Source: a gamma proteobacterium SCGC AAA168-P09
GTDB taxonomy: Bacteria; Pseudomonadota; Gammaproteobacteria; Magnimaribacterales; D2472
Assembly (NCBI GenBank): GCA_000385055.1
Contig: ARRL01000001.1
Coordinates: 382,960 to 446,959 of the forward strand
Reading direction: 5' to 3'
Length of the DNA: 64,000 bases
The notes beneath the pieces are model-generated. The model did not search any database and was not told the origin of the DNA. It worked only from the letters and a program-made list of their open reading frames with translations. Shown here in pieces: positions 27,569 through 36,643 of this stretch (positions within the stretch are counted from its first letter, which is position 1; every line of letters starts with the position of its first letter). A program made the position numbers and the translations under genes.

Positions 27569-28580
27569 AGCGTTAAACATGGCTCTAGTAGGCGCATCTG
27601 GTGTTGTTGGACAAAAAATACTTCAGTTATTAGAAAAAAAAGAGATTAAAATTGATAATCTTTTTCCTCTTGGAAAATCTACTGTTGGCCAAGCTATCAA
27701 TTTTCAAAATCATGAATATATTATTGGGGACTTAGATTCATTTGATCCAAAAACAGCAAATATTACAATTTTTTCTGCCGGAGGCTCAGTTGCAAAGAAC
27801 TATGCAAAGAAATTTGTTGAAGCTGGAAGTTACGTTATTGATCTGTCATCTGAATTCAGATACGACGATGACATACCTTTGATTATCCCAGAAATTAATG
27901 GAAATATTATTGAAAGTTTAGAGGAGCCGACATTGATAGCCAATCCAAATTGTTCAACATCTCAACTGCTAATGGTTTTGAAACCCATCCATGAGAGGTA
28001 TGGTATTGAGTTCTTAAATATCGCTACCTATCAAGCTGTTTCTGGAACAGGTAAAGAGGCGGTTGAAGAGCTAAGATCTCAAACATACGAGAGTGAATCT
28101 CCTGAATCAAAAGTGTACCCAAAACCTATTGCTTTCAATGTAATACCTCAATGTGATATCTTCTTAGATAATGCCTTTACCAAAGAGGAAATGAAATTAG
28201 TATGGGAAACAAAGAAAATTTTGGATCCAAATATTGATGTTCAAGCAACTTGCGCAAGAGTACCTGTATTCAACGGTCATTCTGAAGCAGTTTTTATAAA
28301 AATGTCTAACGATGCTTCAAGAGAAGACATTATTAAAACAGTCCAAGGAAATGAAGGTGTGTGCGTTATGGACAATCCTGAAACCTTAGAATATCCAACT
28401 CCCTATGAACAAGCTAATGATTCTGAGGATGTGTATGTAGGAAGAATAAGATCTCAGAATATCCAAGGAGATACATGGGTCTCACTTTGGATTGTTGCTG
28501 ATAATGTTTATGGAAAGGGCGCTGCTTTAAATGCAGTACAAATCCTTCAAAAATTAATTGCTAATAATAAATTGTGTTAA
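27561..28580 (+). CDS. asd: Aspartate-semialdehyde dehydrogenase
   Basis: A 339-residue NADPH enzyme that reduces aspartyl phosphate to the semialdehyde for lysine, methionine and threonine. The N-terminal nucleotide fold (LVGASGVVGQKIL) and the catalytic cysteine in ANPNCSTSQLL are intact, as are the QAVSGTGKEAVEEL and CARVPVFNGHSEAV segments. Length is standard. It partners the aspartokinase at 58 kb. It overlaps leuB by 8 and fimV by 7 bases; leuCDB-asd-fimV is also the order in Pseudomonas. Confidence 0.95.
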   Translation: MDKALNMALVGASGVVGQKILQLLEKKEIKIDNLFPLGKSTVGQAINFQNHEYIIGDLDSFDPKTANITIFSAGGSVAKNYAKKFVEAGSYVIDLSSEFRYDDDIPLIIPEINGNIIESLEEPTLIANPNCSTSQLLMVLKPIHERYGIEFLNIATYQAVSGTGKEAVEELRSQTYESESPESKVYPKPIAFNVIPQCDIFLDNAFTKEEMKLVWETKKILDPNIDVQATCARVPVFNGHSEAVFIKMSNDASREDIIKTVQGNEGVCVMDNPETLEYPTPYEQANDSEDVYVGRIRSQNIQGDTWVSLWIVADNVYGKGAALNAVQILQKLIANNKLC

Positions 28581-29887
28581 GAATCTTTTTAATTTCTTTC
28601 TTCTTACTTCCGTTAAACATTATTGCTGATGCATTACTCTCATCACCACAGCTAAGTCTTAATAACAAGGGCGAAAGAGTTATTGAATTCAAAATTCAAA
28701 GTTCAAGAATCTCCGACAAAGACATTACTCTAAAAGAGTACAAATCAGACGACTTGCTATCCCAAGAAAACATTTCCTACACCCTTTTAGAAAATTTCTC
28801 TAACTACAAAACTTTTTCTATTGTTTTAAAAGATGAATATGAAGGAAATTATTTTAACTTTAAGCTTGTTATTAAAAATGAACTCGCTAAAGATATTTTT
28901 ATTTTTCTACCTTCAAAAATTAATACCTCACCAAAAATAGAATCTCAAAGGACAGTCTATAAACCTGCACCTGTTGAAACTAATATCAGAACACCTGAAC
29001 CAGCTCAACAAGAGATCATAGAAAATGTTCTAGAGCAACAAAAGGTAATCAAGGCAAGTGATATTAGTACTATGTGGAGCATGGCCTCAAGCATTAAGCA
29101 AGAGACAACCAATACTTCGATATATCAAATTATGTGGTCAATATATCTTGGAAATAAAGATGCTTTTATTGATGGGAATATAAACCTTGTAAGAAATGAC
29201 AAAGACTTAATCATTCCATCTTTCTCAAGCATGGCTAATGTTTCAGATAGTGAGGCAAGAAGTTCAATATTAGCAATGAATGATTCATACTCTTTATCTC
29301 TTGTTCCCGCGATGAAGTCATTATTGGTTTTAACTGCACCAAAAATAAAAGAATCACCAGAACCAAAAACTAAAGAAGTTATTGAAGAAGATGTAAATGA
29401 ATCAATTGATATTACCAATGAAAATTTCAATGATCCAAAAAGTTTTATAGAAAACAATACAAAAACTTTAGAGATGGCTATAGAAAGCAAGGTTGCAGAA
29501 GAGCTTATTAAAGAAACTGAAATAATTCAAAATGAAAAAGCCAAAGGGTTTGGATTAATGGATCTTCTTTTTGTAGCATTTGTATCGATTCTCTCAGGAG
29601 TTCTTATAGCCCTTATTTATATCCAACTTAAATCAAGGCAACCCAAGAAAATTGAATATGATTTTGAAGAAGCAGAAGATTCTCCATCATCTATTGAAGG
29701 CTTGCCAAAAGGCTTAAGCATTCAAAACAACCAAGATGAGCAGCAACTTGATTTAGCAATTACTTACAATGAAATGGGCGATTTTAAAAACGCGAAAACT
29801 ATTTTAGAAAATCTAATTAAATCAACAGATAGCGATGCGTTAAAAAATACTGCTCAAAGTCTACTAGATAAAATTAGTGAACAGTGA
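28574..29887 (+). CDS. fimV: FimV-like cell-pole protein (short form)
   Basis: A 437-residue relative of FimV, the polar scaffold that supports type IV pili and pole organisation in Pseudomonas. An N-terminal signal sequence (residues 1-18) is followed by the FimV N-domain. A LysM-like block has MWSMASSIKQ, YQIMWSIYLGNKDAFIDGNINLV and LIIPSFS. Then come a Pro/Glu/Lys linker, one transmembrane helix (about 325-345) and a C-terminal TPR-like unit (DLAITYNEMGDFKNAKTILENLI). It is about half the usual length, mainly through a short cytoplasmic acidic region. The start is a GTG inside asd. Confidence 0.82.
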   Translation: MLRIFLISFFLLPLNIIADALLSSPQLSLNNKGERVIEFKIQSSRISDKDITLKEYKSDDLLSQENISYTLLENFSNYKTFSIVLKDEYEGNYFNFKLVIKNELAKDIFIFLPSKINTSPKIESQRTVYKPAPVETNIRTPEPAQQEIIENVLEQQKVIKASDISTMWSMASSIKQETTNTSIYQIMWSIYLGNKDAFIDGNINLVRNDKDLIIPSFSSMANVSDSEARSSILAMNDSYSLSLVPAMKSLLVLTAPKIKESPEPKTKEVIEEDVNESIDITNENFNDPKSFIENNTKTLEMAIESKVAEELIKETEIIQNEKAKGFGLMDLLFVAFVSILSGVLIALIYIQLKSRQPKKIEYDFEEAEDSPSSIEGLPKGLSIQNNQDEQQLDLAITYNEMGDFKNAKTILENLIKSTDSDALKNTAQSLLDKISEQ

Positions 29888-30669
29888 AGTTAGCTTTTAC
29901 AACTGAGTATGATGGCTCTATCTTTTCAGGATTTCAGAGACAAAAAAATGCAGACTCTGTTCAGCAGAATATAGAAGAAGCATTAGAGAAGATCACTCAA
30001 GAAAAAGTAGTTATTAATTATGCCGGCAGAACTGATGCAGGTGTCCATGCTTTATCTCAGGTTTTTGATTTCACGACAGAACTTGAAAGACCAAACAAAA
30101 ACTGGATAGATGGAATTAATTCAAATCTTGCAGATTCTGTTGCAGTTACAAGCATCTCAAGGGTTCCAGATGATTTTCATTCTCGCTATTCTGCTATAGA
30201 AAGAAGCTATACATACGTAATCTACAACTCAAGAAGTAAACCTTTATTTTTTGGTAATATGTCACACTGGGATAGCAATAAAATAGACCAAAATCTACTT
30301 AAACTTCAAGCAAATATGTTTTTAGGAACTCATGATTTTACTTCTTTTAGAAGTTCTAGTTGTAATTCAAAGAATCCAACAAAAACCATCAACATGATTG
30401 ATGTCGAAACTCATGATAAATTTATTTTTATTACCATTAAAGCAAATGCATTTTTGCACAATATGGTGAGAATTATGGTTGGAACTCTTTTAGATATTGC
30501 TAAAGGAGAAATTAATTCTTCTGTTGAGGAAATTCTTTCAAAAAAAGATAGGAGCTTTGCAGGAAAGACTCTTTCTGCCAAGGGTTTATTTTTTCTTGGA
30601 CCTAAATATGATTTAAAATTCAATATCGCTAGTCCGATTGAACATTTAATGGATAGGTTTAAAAAATGA
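29884..30669 (+). CDS. truA: tRNA pseudouridine synthase A
   Basis: A 261-residue enzyme that makes pseudouridines 38-40 in the tRNA anticodon arm. The catalytic aspartate is in GRTDAGVHAL, with FTTEYDGSIFSGFQRQ at the N-terminus and FLHNMVRIMVGTLLDIAKG near the end. It starts with GTG overlapping the fimV stop and overlaps trpF by 4 bases. Confidence 0.96.
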   Translation: MKLAFTTEYDGSIFSGFQRQKNADSVQQNIEEALEKITQEKVVINYAGRTDAGVHALSQVFDFTTELERPNKNWIDGINSNLADSVAVTSISRVPDDFHSRYSAIERSYTYVIYNSRSKPLFFGNMSHWDSNKIDQNLLKLQANMFLGTHDFTSFRSSSCNSKNPTKTINMIDVETHDKFIFITIKANAFLHNMVRIMVGTLLDIAKGEINSSVEEILSKKDRSFAGKTLSAKGLFFLGPKYDLKFNIASPIEHLMDRFKK

Positions 30670-31292
30670 ACTCACCAAAAGTAAAAATTTGTGGCATTTC
30701 TAATATTGAAATTCTTAAAGATTTAATAAATCTTAATATAGATTTTATAGGTTTTATTTTTTATGAAAAAAGCCCTAGGTTTGCAAATAACACTTTTCTT
30801 GAATCTATTAAAGATATAGATTTTAAAGACTCAAGACCGGTATGCGTCTATGTTAATCCTGATGAAGATTATGTATATCAAACCTCTTCTTACTTTAATA
30901 ATCCAATTCTGCAATTTCACGGTGATGAAGAAAATAATTTTTGTGAATCTTTTGGTCTTGATTACTGGAAAGCAATAAGAGTTAAGAATAATGATGATTT
31001 AAAAAGCTGCTCTCTTTTCAGCTCAGCTCAAGCAATCCTTCTTGAAAATCATAAAGAAGGTTCTTACGGAGGCACAGGCGAATCTTTTAATTGGCAAATA
31101 TTAAAAGATATTGATAATGATGATCAAAATATTGTTCTTTCTGGTGGAATTAATTCTCAAAATGTCGATAATGCATTAAAGACAAACTCTTGGTGCTTGG
31201 ATTTGAACTCTGGAGTTGAATCCCAAGAGGGCATCAAAAATATCGAACTGGTAACAAATATTTTAAAAACAATAAAAGCTTATGGCATCTGA
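30666..31292 (+). CDS. trpF: Phosphoribosylanthranilate isomerase
   Basis: A 208-residue TIM barrel of tryptophan synthesis. The catalytic [11 protein letters not shown] motif opens the protein, followed by [18 protein letters not shown], the catalytic-side acid in LDLNSGVES and the phosphate-binding [10 protein letters not shown]. Length is normal. It overlaps truA by 4 and trpB by 11 bases. trpE, G, D and C are not in the window. Confidence 0.94.
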   Translation: MNSPKVKICGISNIEILKDLINLNIDFIGFIFYEKSPRFANNTFLESIKDIDFKDSRPVCVYVNPDEDYVYQTSSYFNNPILQFHGDEENNFCESFGLDYWKAIRVKNNDDLKSCSLFSSAQAILLENHKEGSYGGTGESFNWQILKDIDNDDQNIVLSGGINSQNVDNALKTNSWCLDLNSGVESQEGIKNIELVTNILKTIKAYGI

Positions 31293-32487
31293 TAATTTTA
31301 ATTTTCCTGACAAAGAAGGATTTTTTGGTGAATACGGAGGAAAGTTTGTTCCAGAGACACTGATGTATGCTTTGGAAGAACTAGAAAATACCTACAACAA
31401 ACTAAAAGATAATAAAGATTTTATAGATGAGTTTTATAAAGATTTATCTGCTTTTGTTGGAAGACCATCACCTTTGTATTTTGCTCAAAGACTAACAGAT
31501 CATTATGGTTCTGGCTCAATTTGGCTTAAGAGAGAAGATCTTAATCATACAGGCGCTCACAAAATTAATAATACAGTTGGTCAAATTTTGCTTGCTAAGT
31601 ATATGGGTAAGAAAAGAATTATTGCTGAGACTGGAGCTGGTCAACATGGAGTTGCAACAGCAACTGTTGCAGCAAGACTAGGTTTAGAATGCCATATTTA
31701 TATGGGCGCTGAAGATGTAAGAAGGCAGTCATTGAATGTTTATAGAATTAAATTATTGGGCGCTCAGGTACATCCTGTTGATTCAGGTTCAGCAACTTTA
31801 AAAGATGCTCTTAATGAAGCTCTTAGAGATTGGGTTACTAATGTCGATGATACCTATTATATTATTGGAAGCGTTACAGGACCTCATCCGTATCCAATGA
31901 TAGTTAGAGACTTTAATTCTGTTGTAGGAAAAGAGGTAATTGAGCAATCAAAAGATTTGTTTGGAAAAATGCCAGATGCTATTGTGGCCTGTGTTGGTGG
32001 CGGCTCCAATGCCATGGGTATTTTTCATCCATTTATTGATATAAAAGAAACAAGACTTATCGGTGTTGAAGCAGGAGGTAAGGGTGTCGCTACAGGCGAG
32101 CATGCTGCGCCTCTTAATGATGGCACACCAGGAGTCCTTCATGGTGCGCGAAGTTATCTTATGCAGGATGAAGCAGGACAAGTTAAAGATACAAAATCAG
32201 TTTCAGCAGGATTAGATTATCCTGGTGTTGGGCCAGAACATTCTTGGTTAAAAGATGTAGGTAGAGCTGAATATGTTGCTGTTAGTGATGAAGATGCATT
32301 AAAAGCATTTCATGAAGTTACTGAGCTTGAAGGCATTATGCCAGCTTTAGAAACAGCTCATGCTTTTGCGTATCTAGAACCTTTAATGAAAGAATTAGAC
32401 TCTTCAGCAAATGTTGTTGTTAATGTATCAGGACGAGGAGATAAGGACATCAACACTGTTGCAGAAATAGATGGAATTAAGTTTTGA
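31282..32487 (+). CDS. trpB: Tryptophan synthase beta subunit
   Basis: A 401-residue PLP enzyme that joins indole and serine. The PLP lysine is in [14 protein letters not shown], the phosphate loop is [11 protein letters not shown], and the catalytic glutamate region is [13 protein letters not shown]. The N-terminus [21 protein letters not shown] is canonical. It overlaps trpA by 4 bases, as needed for the alpha-beta complex. Confidence 0.97.
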   Translation: MASDNFNFPDKEGFFGEYGGKFVPETLMYALEELENTYNKLKDNKDFIDEFYKDLSAFVGRPSPLYFAQRLTDHYGSGSIWLKREDLNHTGAHKINNTVGQILLAKYMGKKRIIAETGAGQHGVATATVAARLGLECHIYMGAEDVRRQSLNVYRIKLLGAQVHPVDSGSATLKDALNEALRDWVTNVDDTYYIIGSVTGPHPYPMIVRDFNSVVGKEVIEQSKDLFGKMPDAIVACVGGGSNAMGIFHPFIDIKETRLIGVEAGGKGVATGEHAAPLNDGTPGVLHGARSYLMQDEAGQVKDTKSVSAGLDYPGVGPEHSWLKDVGRAEYVAVSDEDALKAFHEVTELEGIMPALETAHAFAYLEPLMKELDSSANVVVNVSGRGDKDINTVAEIDGIKF

Positions 32488-33269
32488 ATAGACTGTCTTC
32501 AAAGTTAGTTGAGCTAAAGAATAGTAATCAAAAAGCTATGGTTGCTTATTTGGTAGCTGGTGATCCAAATCTAGATACAACCCTTGAACTTATGCACTTA
32601 TTTGTTGAATCTGGAGTTGATGTTATCGAAATAGGTGTTCCATTTACAGACCCCATAGCAGAAGGTCCTACGATTCAAAGAGCTCATGATAGAGCTTTAA
32701 AAAATGATATATCATTAAAAATGATTCTAGATTTAGTTAAAAAATTTAGAACAGTTGATCAAGAAACGCCAATCGTGTTGATGGGCTACTTAAATACCTT
32801 TATTTCACATATTGATTTGGTGAAGTCTGCTGATAGCAACAGTGTGGATTCTATTTTAGTCGTTGATGTTCCTGGTGAACTTAATTTAGAAACCTATGGA
32901 ATCTCAAATCCAAATATAAATACCATTTCTTTAATCTCACCAACTACAAAAGAAGACAGAGTAAAGTCTATAGCTAAAAATAGCACCGGATTTATCTATT
33001 ACGTTAATCTTCGCGGAGTTACTGGTTCTTCAAATCTAAACATAGATGAGATCCAAAAAAATATTGCAAGGATTCAACAATACACAGATTTACCTACCAT
33101 GGCAGGATTTGGTATCAAGTCGATTGATGATGCAAAGACTCTTGCAGCATGTTCAGATGGGATTGTTATAGGCTCATCGATTGTTGAAATGATAGATGAA
33201 GAGTCATCAACAAAAGAATTTGGTAGAATAAGTAAATATCTTAGGGAGATGAAAACAGCTATATCATGA
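32484..33269 (+). CDS. trpA: Tryptophan synthase alpha subunit
   Basis: A 261-residue TIM barrel that cleaves indole-glycerol phosphate. Glu49 of [11 protein letters not shown] aligns with the catalytic Glu49 of Salmonella. The second catalytic acid, Asp60 in Salmonella (PLADGPT), is Glu60 here (PIAEGPT). This conservative change probably keeps function. Further matches are [12 protein letters not shown] and [12 protein letters not shown]. The start is a TTG inside the trpB stop (TTGA), and the gene overlaps accD by 4 bases. Confidence 0.95.
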   Translation: MNRLSSKLVELKNSNQKAMVAYLVAGDPNLDTTLELMHLFVESGVDVIEIGVPFTDPIAEGPTIQRAHDRALKNDISLKMILDLVKKFRTVDQETPIVLMGYLNTFISHIDLVKSADSNSVDSILVVDVPGELNLETYGISNPNINTISLISPTTKEDRVKSIAKNSTGFIYYVNLRGVTGSSNLNIDEIQKNIARIQQYTDLPTMAGFGIKSIDDAKTLAACSDGIVIGSSIVEMIDEESSTKEFGRISKYLREMKTAIS

Positions 33270-34111
33270 ACTGGCTAACAAGGCTTATACCTTCAATGAT
33301 GACATCCAAGTCTAAAAGTAAGGTGCCTGATGGGCTTTGGACTTCTTGTCCTTCATGCGAATCAGTTCTTTATGCTCCCGATTTAGAGAAATCTTTATTT
33401 GTATGTTCAAAATGCGATCACCACTTAAGAATAGGCGCTAGAAAAAGATTAGAAATCTTTTTAGATAATGGTTATTTTGACGAAATTGCGAAAGATATCA
33501 AAACTAAAGACCCATTAAAATTCAAAGATACCAAACATTATACGTCTCGGGTAAAAGACGCTGTCTCATCCACAGGTGAAAATGAAGCAATTATTATTGG
33601 TAAAGGTACTTTAGACGCAATCGATGTCGTTGTTGCTGCTTTTGAATTTAGATTTATGGGTGGCTCAATGGGAGGAGTTGTTGGAGAAAAATTTGTTCAG
33701 GGTGTTAATGAAGCTATTAAATCTAGATGTCCATTTATATGTTTTTCAACAAGTGGTGGAGCAAGAATGCAGGAATCTATGATTTCTTTAATGCAAATGG
33801 CGAAGACTTCTGCAGCACTTCAGAAGCTTAAAGCAGAAAATCTTCCTTATATTTCAGTCATGGTAGATCCTATCTATGGAGGTGTTTCGGCAAGTTTAGC
33901 AATGCTTGGAGATATTAATATAGCTGAGCCTGATGCTCTTGTAGGGTTTGCAGGAAGAAGGGTTATCGAGCAAACAGTTAGAGTAGATTTGCCAGAGGAT
34001 TTTCAAAAGTCAGAGTTTTTGTTAAAGAACGGCGCAATTGATATGATTGTTCATAGAAAAAATATTAGAAGCAAAGTTCACGGACTACTTAAAAAAATAT
34101 ATAAACCTTAA
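33266..34111 (+). CDS. accD: Acetyl-CoA carboxylase carboxyltransferase beta subunit
   Basis: A 281-residue subunit of acetyl-CoA carboxylase, the committed step of fatty-acid synthesis. An N-terminal four-cysteine zinc ribbon (CPSCESVL and CSKCDHH) is followed by a crotonase-like core with GSMGGVVGEKF, STSGGARMQESMISLMQMAKT and DPIYGGVSASLAMLGDI. Length is standard. It overlaps trpA by 4 bases and touches the SPOR gene by one. folC, usually next in gammaproteobacteria, is absent. Confidence 0.96.
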   Translation: MNWLTRLIPSMMTSKSKSKVPDGLWTSCPSCESVLYAPDLEKSLFVCSKCDHHLRIGARKRLEIFLDNGYFDEIAKDIKTKDPLKFKDTKHYTSRVKDAVSSTGENEAIIIGKGTLDAIDVVVAAFEFRFMGGSMGGVVGEKFVQGVNEAIKSRCPFICFSTSGGARMQESMISLMQMAKTSAALQKLKAENLPYISVMVDPIYGGVSASLAMLGDINIAEPDALVGFAGRRVIEQTVRVDLPEDFQKSEFLLKNGAIDMIVHRKNIRSKVHGLLKKIYKP

Positions 34112-34587
34112 TGAATATTGAGAGAGTTGTTGGTCTAGTTTTTAGCATTGGTATATTGCTAGTTTTACTCTTTGTTGTTTTAACTCCTCAGATTGATTAC
34201 CAACAAGAATTTAAGGTTTCTAACCCTATAACTAATGACACATCTTTAGAAAAAGAAAATCTTATTGAGGCAGAGGTTGAGGAAAAAGAAATTTTTAAAG
34301 AAAGTCCTATTATAAATTCAGACGTGGCTAGTATTGAAAAGTCTGATTTTGATCTTTTCGTTCTAAGGGTTCATGTTTTATCTTCTGAAGATAATGCAAA
34401 TAAAATGGTCACAAAGATAAATCAAGGCGGCTTTCCTGCTTTCACTGAAATTTTTGGAACCAAAAAAAATCTTCATGCTGTATACGTAGGACCGTTTTTA
34501 GAAAGAGATGACATTGAATCTAACATTGAATTAATACAGAAGGTTTCAGAATCAACAAAAGGGGAGATATCTAGTTGGAAGCTCTAG
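34111..34587 (+). CDS. dedD: SPOR-domain membrane protein (DedD-like)
   Basis: A 158-residue bitopic protein. One transmembrane helix (about residues 5-24) is followed by an acidic linker and a C-terminal SPOR-like domain (about 80-158) with FVLRVHVLSSEDNANKMV, a GGFPAFTE turn and AVYVGPFLERDD. SPOR domains bind denuded septal peptidoglycan, so it is likely a division-site protein. The position before cvpA-purF is that of dedD in E. coli. Confidence 0.83.
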   Translation: MNIERVVGLVFSIGILLVLLFVVLTPQIDYQQEFKVSNPITNDTSLEKENLIEAEVEEKEIFKESPIINSDVASIEKSDFDLFVLRVHVLSSEDNANKMVTKINQGGFPAFTEIFGTKKNLHAVYVGPFLERDDIESNIELIQKVSESTKGEISSWKL

Positions 34588-35159
34588 GTCTAAATATTAC
34601 TGACTGGTTTATTTTAGTTGTTTTGACAGCATCTGGCTTGATATCTTTAGCCAGAGGATTTACCAAAGAATTTTTATCATTATTTTTATGGGTTGTAGCT
34701 TTTATAGCTGCTGTGAGTCTTGAATATTTAGCAACTCCTAAAATTAATGAATACATTGGCAATGAAGAGGTATCTAAAATTCTTTCATACATTGTGGTCT
34801 TTATGGTTTGCATCATTCTTGGAGGAATGGTTATAAAGTTCATAGGAACACTAATTAAATGGTCTGGTGCTTCAGGTTTTGATAGGTTTCTTGGTGTTTT
34901 ATTTGGCCTTACAAGAGGCTTAATAGTTCTTTTTGTTATATTTTTATTATTACCATCAAGCATTAAATCAACCGATTTAATTAACCAATCAAGAATAACA
35001 CCAATAATTGAAAAATATGCTCCACAAATTGAAGCTTATTTTAGAGATTTAATAGATAATAGAAATCTAGTCGAAGAAGCTATGGAAGTCATAGAACCAA
35101 TCAAAGAGGAATTGGCTCCAGCTTCTGAAGATATTAATCCTACTCAAGAGGAATCTTAA
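34575..35159 (+). CDS. cvpA: CvpA family inner-membrane protein
   Basis: A 194-residue membrane protein of the CvpA (colicin V production) family with four hydrophobic segments in the first 130 residues and an acidic C-terminal tail. Typical features are ITDWFILVVLTASGLISLARGFTKE-type helix 1 and GFDRFLGVLFGLTRGLI. The family is linked to envelope homeostasis and bile/stress tolerance; the mechanism is unknown. The start is a TTG 13 bases inside dedD, since no ATG is close. It overlaps purF by one base. Confidence 0.87.
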   Translation: MEALGLNITDWFILVVLTASGLISLARGFTKEFLSLFLWVVAFIAAVSLEYLATPKINEYIGNEEVSKILSYIVVFMVCIILGGMVIKFIGTLIKWSGASGFDRFLGVLFGLTRGLIVLFVIFLLLPSSIKSTDLINQSRITPIIEKYAPQIEAYFRDLIDNRNLVEEAMEVIEPIKEELAPASEDINPTQEES

Positions 35160-36643
35160 TGTGTGGAATAGTTGGAATTTCTGCTGAAACTAACGTAGCT
35201 GCAGAGATATATGACTCTCTTTTAATGCTTCAGCACAGAGGTCAGGATGCAGCGGGCATGGTGGTTTGCGATGCTCAGGACAAACTCAATAGTAGAAAAT
35301 CCATGGGTTATGTCAGAGATGTTTTTCAACAGCGTCACATGAATAAGCTTATAGGTAACTATGGAATAGGCCATGTCAGATATCCTACAGCAGGTGGAAC
35401 AGGTAAAGAGTTTGCCCAACCCATGTATGTTAATTCTCCCTATGGAATTAGCATGGTTCACAATGGTAATTTAACTAATTCAAAAGAGCTTGGTGTTCAA
35501 CTGTTTCATGCAGAAATGAGACACCTTAATACAGACTCTGACTCAGAAGTCCTTTTAAATATTTTCGCTCACGAGCTAGGTAAGCAAAGAGAGATTTATC
35601 CATCCGCAGAACACATATTTAAAGCTGTATCAAAAACACACAGAAGATGTGATGGTGCTTATGCAGTTTTAGCTTTAATAACAGGTCATGGCATCTTGGC
35701 ATTTAGAGACAATAATGCAATCAGACCATTAAGCATTGGTATTAGAAAAGGTGAGACTCGAGATGAATATATTATTGCATCTGAAGATGCTTTATTTGAA
35801 TCTCAAGGATTTAAAAAATTAAGGGATGTTGAGCCTGGCGAAGCAGTTTATATTGATAAAAAGGGTAATTTTCATTCTCAACAGTGCTCTGATGAACCTA
35901 AAAAAAGACCTTGTATTTTTGAGTACGTATATTTTTCAAGACCTGATTCAAAAATTGATGAAATATCTGTTTATAAGGCTCGCATGAGAATGGGATCAAA
36001 ACTTGCTGAGCTTATTAAAAAGAATAATCCTGATCATGATATTGATGTTGTAATTCCTATTCCAGATAGCTCAACTACAGCAGCCTTGCAACTAGCAGTT
36101 GATTTAAATGTCCCATACAGGGAAGGCTTTGTGAAGAACAGATATATTGGAAGAACATTTATTATGCCGTATCAAGAAGAGCGAAGAAAATCTGTAAGAA
36201 GAAAGCTTAATATTCTTGATCTGGAGTTTGAAGGTAAAAATGTACTTTTGGTTGATGATTCAATAGTTAGAGGAACAACTAGTAGAAAAATTATTGAAAT
36301 GGCAAAAGAGGCCGGGGCAAAAAAGGTATATTTCGCCTCTGCAGCACCAGCAATTAAATATCAAAATTTATACGGCATAGATATGCCAGCAACAAGTGAG
36401 CTCATAGCTGCCAATAGAACAGATGAAGAAGTTGCAAGAGAAATTGGAGCTGATTGGCTTGTCTACCAAACATTAGAAGATTTGATTGAAACTTGTCAAT
36501 TTGGAAATCCTGATATCAAAGAGTTTGAAACCTCTATCTTTACAGGTGTATACATAACTCCTCTTGGAGACACCTATCTTGAAGACTTAGAAATAAGTCG
36601 ACAAGATGAAGTTAAAGCTCAACGAGAAAAAGCTAAAGCTTAG
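35159..36643 (+). CDS. purF: Amidophosphoribosyltransferase
   Basis: A 494-residue enzyme starting purine synthesis (PRPP plus glutamine to phosphoribosylamine). Cys2 of MCGIVGIS is the N-terminal nucleophile of the glutaminase domain, which also has [12 protein letters not shown]. The phosphoribosyltransferase loop is [13 protein letters not shown]. Length is normal and there is no propeptide. It is the last gene of the leuC-purF run and ends 4 bases inside the convergent acnB. Confidence 0.97.
   Translation: MCGIVGISAETNVAAEIYDSLLMLQHRGQDAAGMVVCDAQDKLNSRKSMGYVRDVFQQRHMNKLIGNYGIGHVRYPTAGGTGKEFAQPMYVNSPYGISMVHNGNLTNSKELGVQLFHAEMRHLNTDSDSEVLLNIFAHELGKQREIYPSAEHIFKAVSKTHRRCDGAYAVLALITGHGILAFRDNNAIRPLSIGIRKGETRDEYIIASEDALFESQGFKKLRDVEPGEAVYIDKKGNFHSQQCSDEPKKRPCIFEYVYFSRPDSKIDEISVYKARMRMGSKLAELIKKNNPDHDIDVVIPIPDSSTTAALQLAVDLNVPYREGFVKNRYIGRTFIMPYQEERRKSVRRKLNILDLEFEGKNVLLVDDSIVRGTTSRKIIEMAKEAGAKKVYFASAAPAIKYQNLYGIDMPATSELIAANRTDEEVAREIGADWLVYQTLEDLIETCQFGNPDIKEFETSIFTGVYITPLGDTYLEDLEISRQDEVKAQREKAKA

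Noticed and set aside
30600-30670. A trp leader or attenuator before trpF
   Set aside because: trpF overlaps truA with no leader space and no Trp-rich short peptide.
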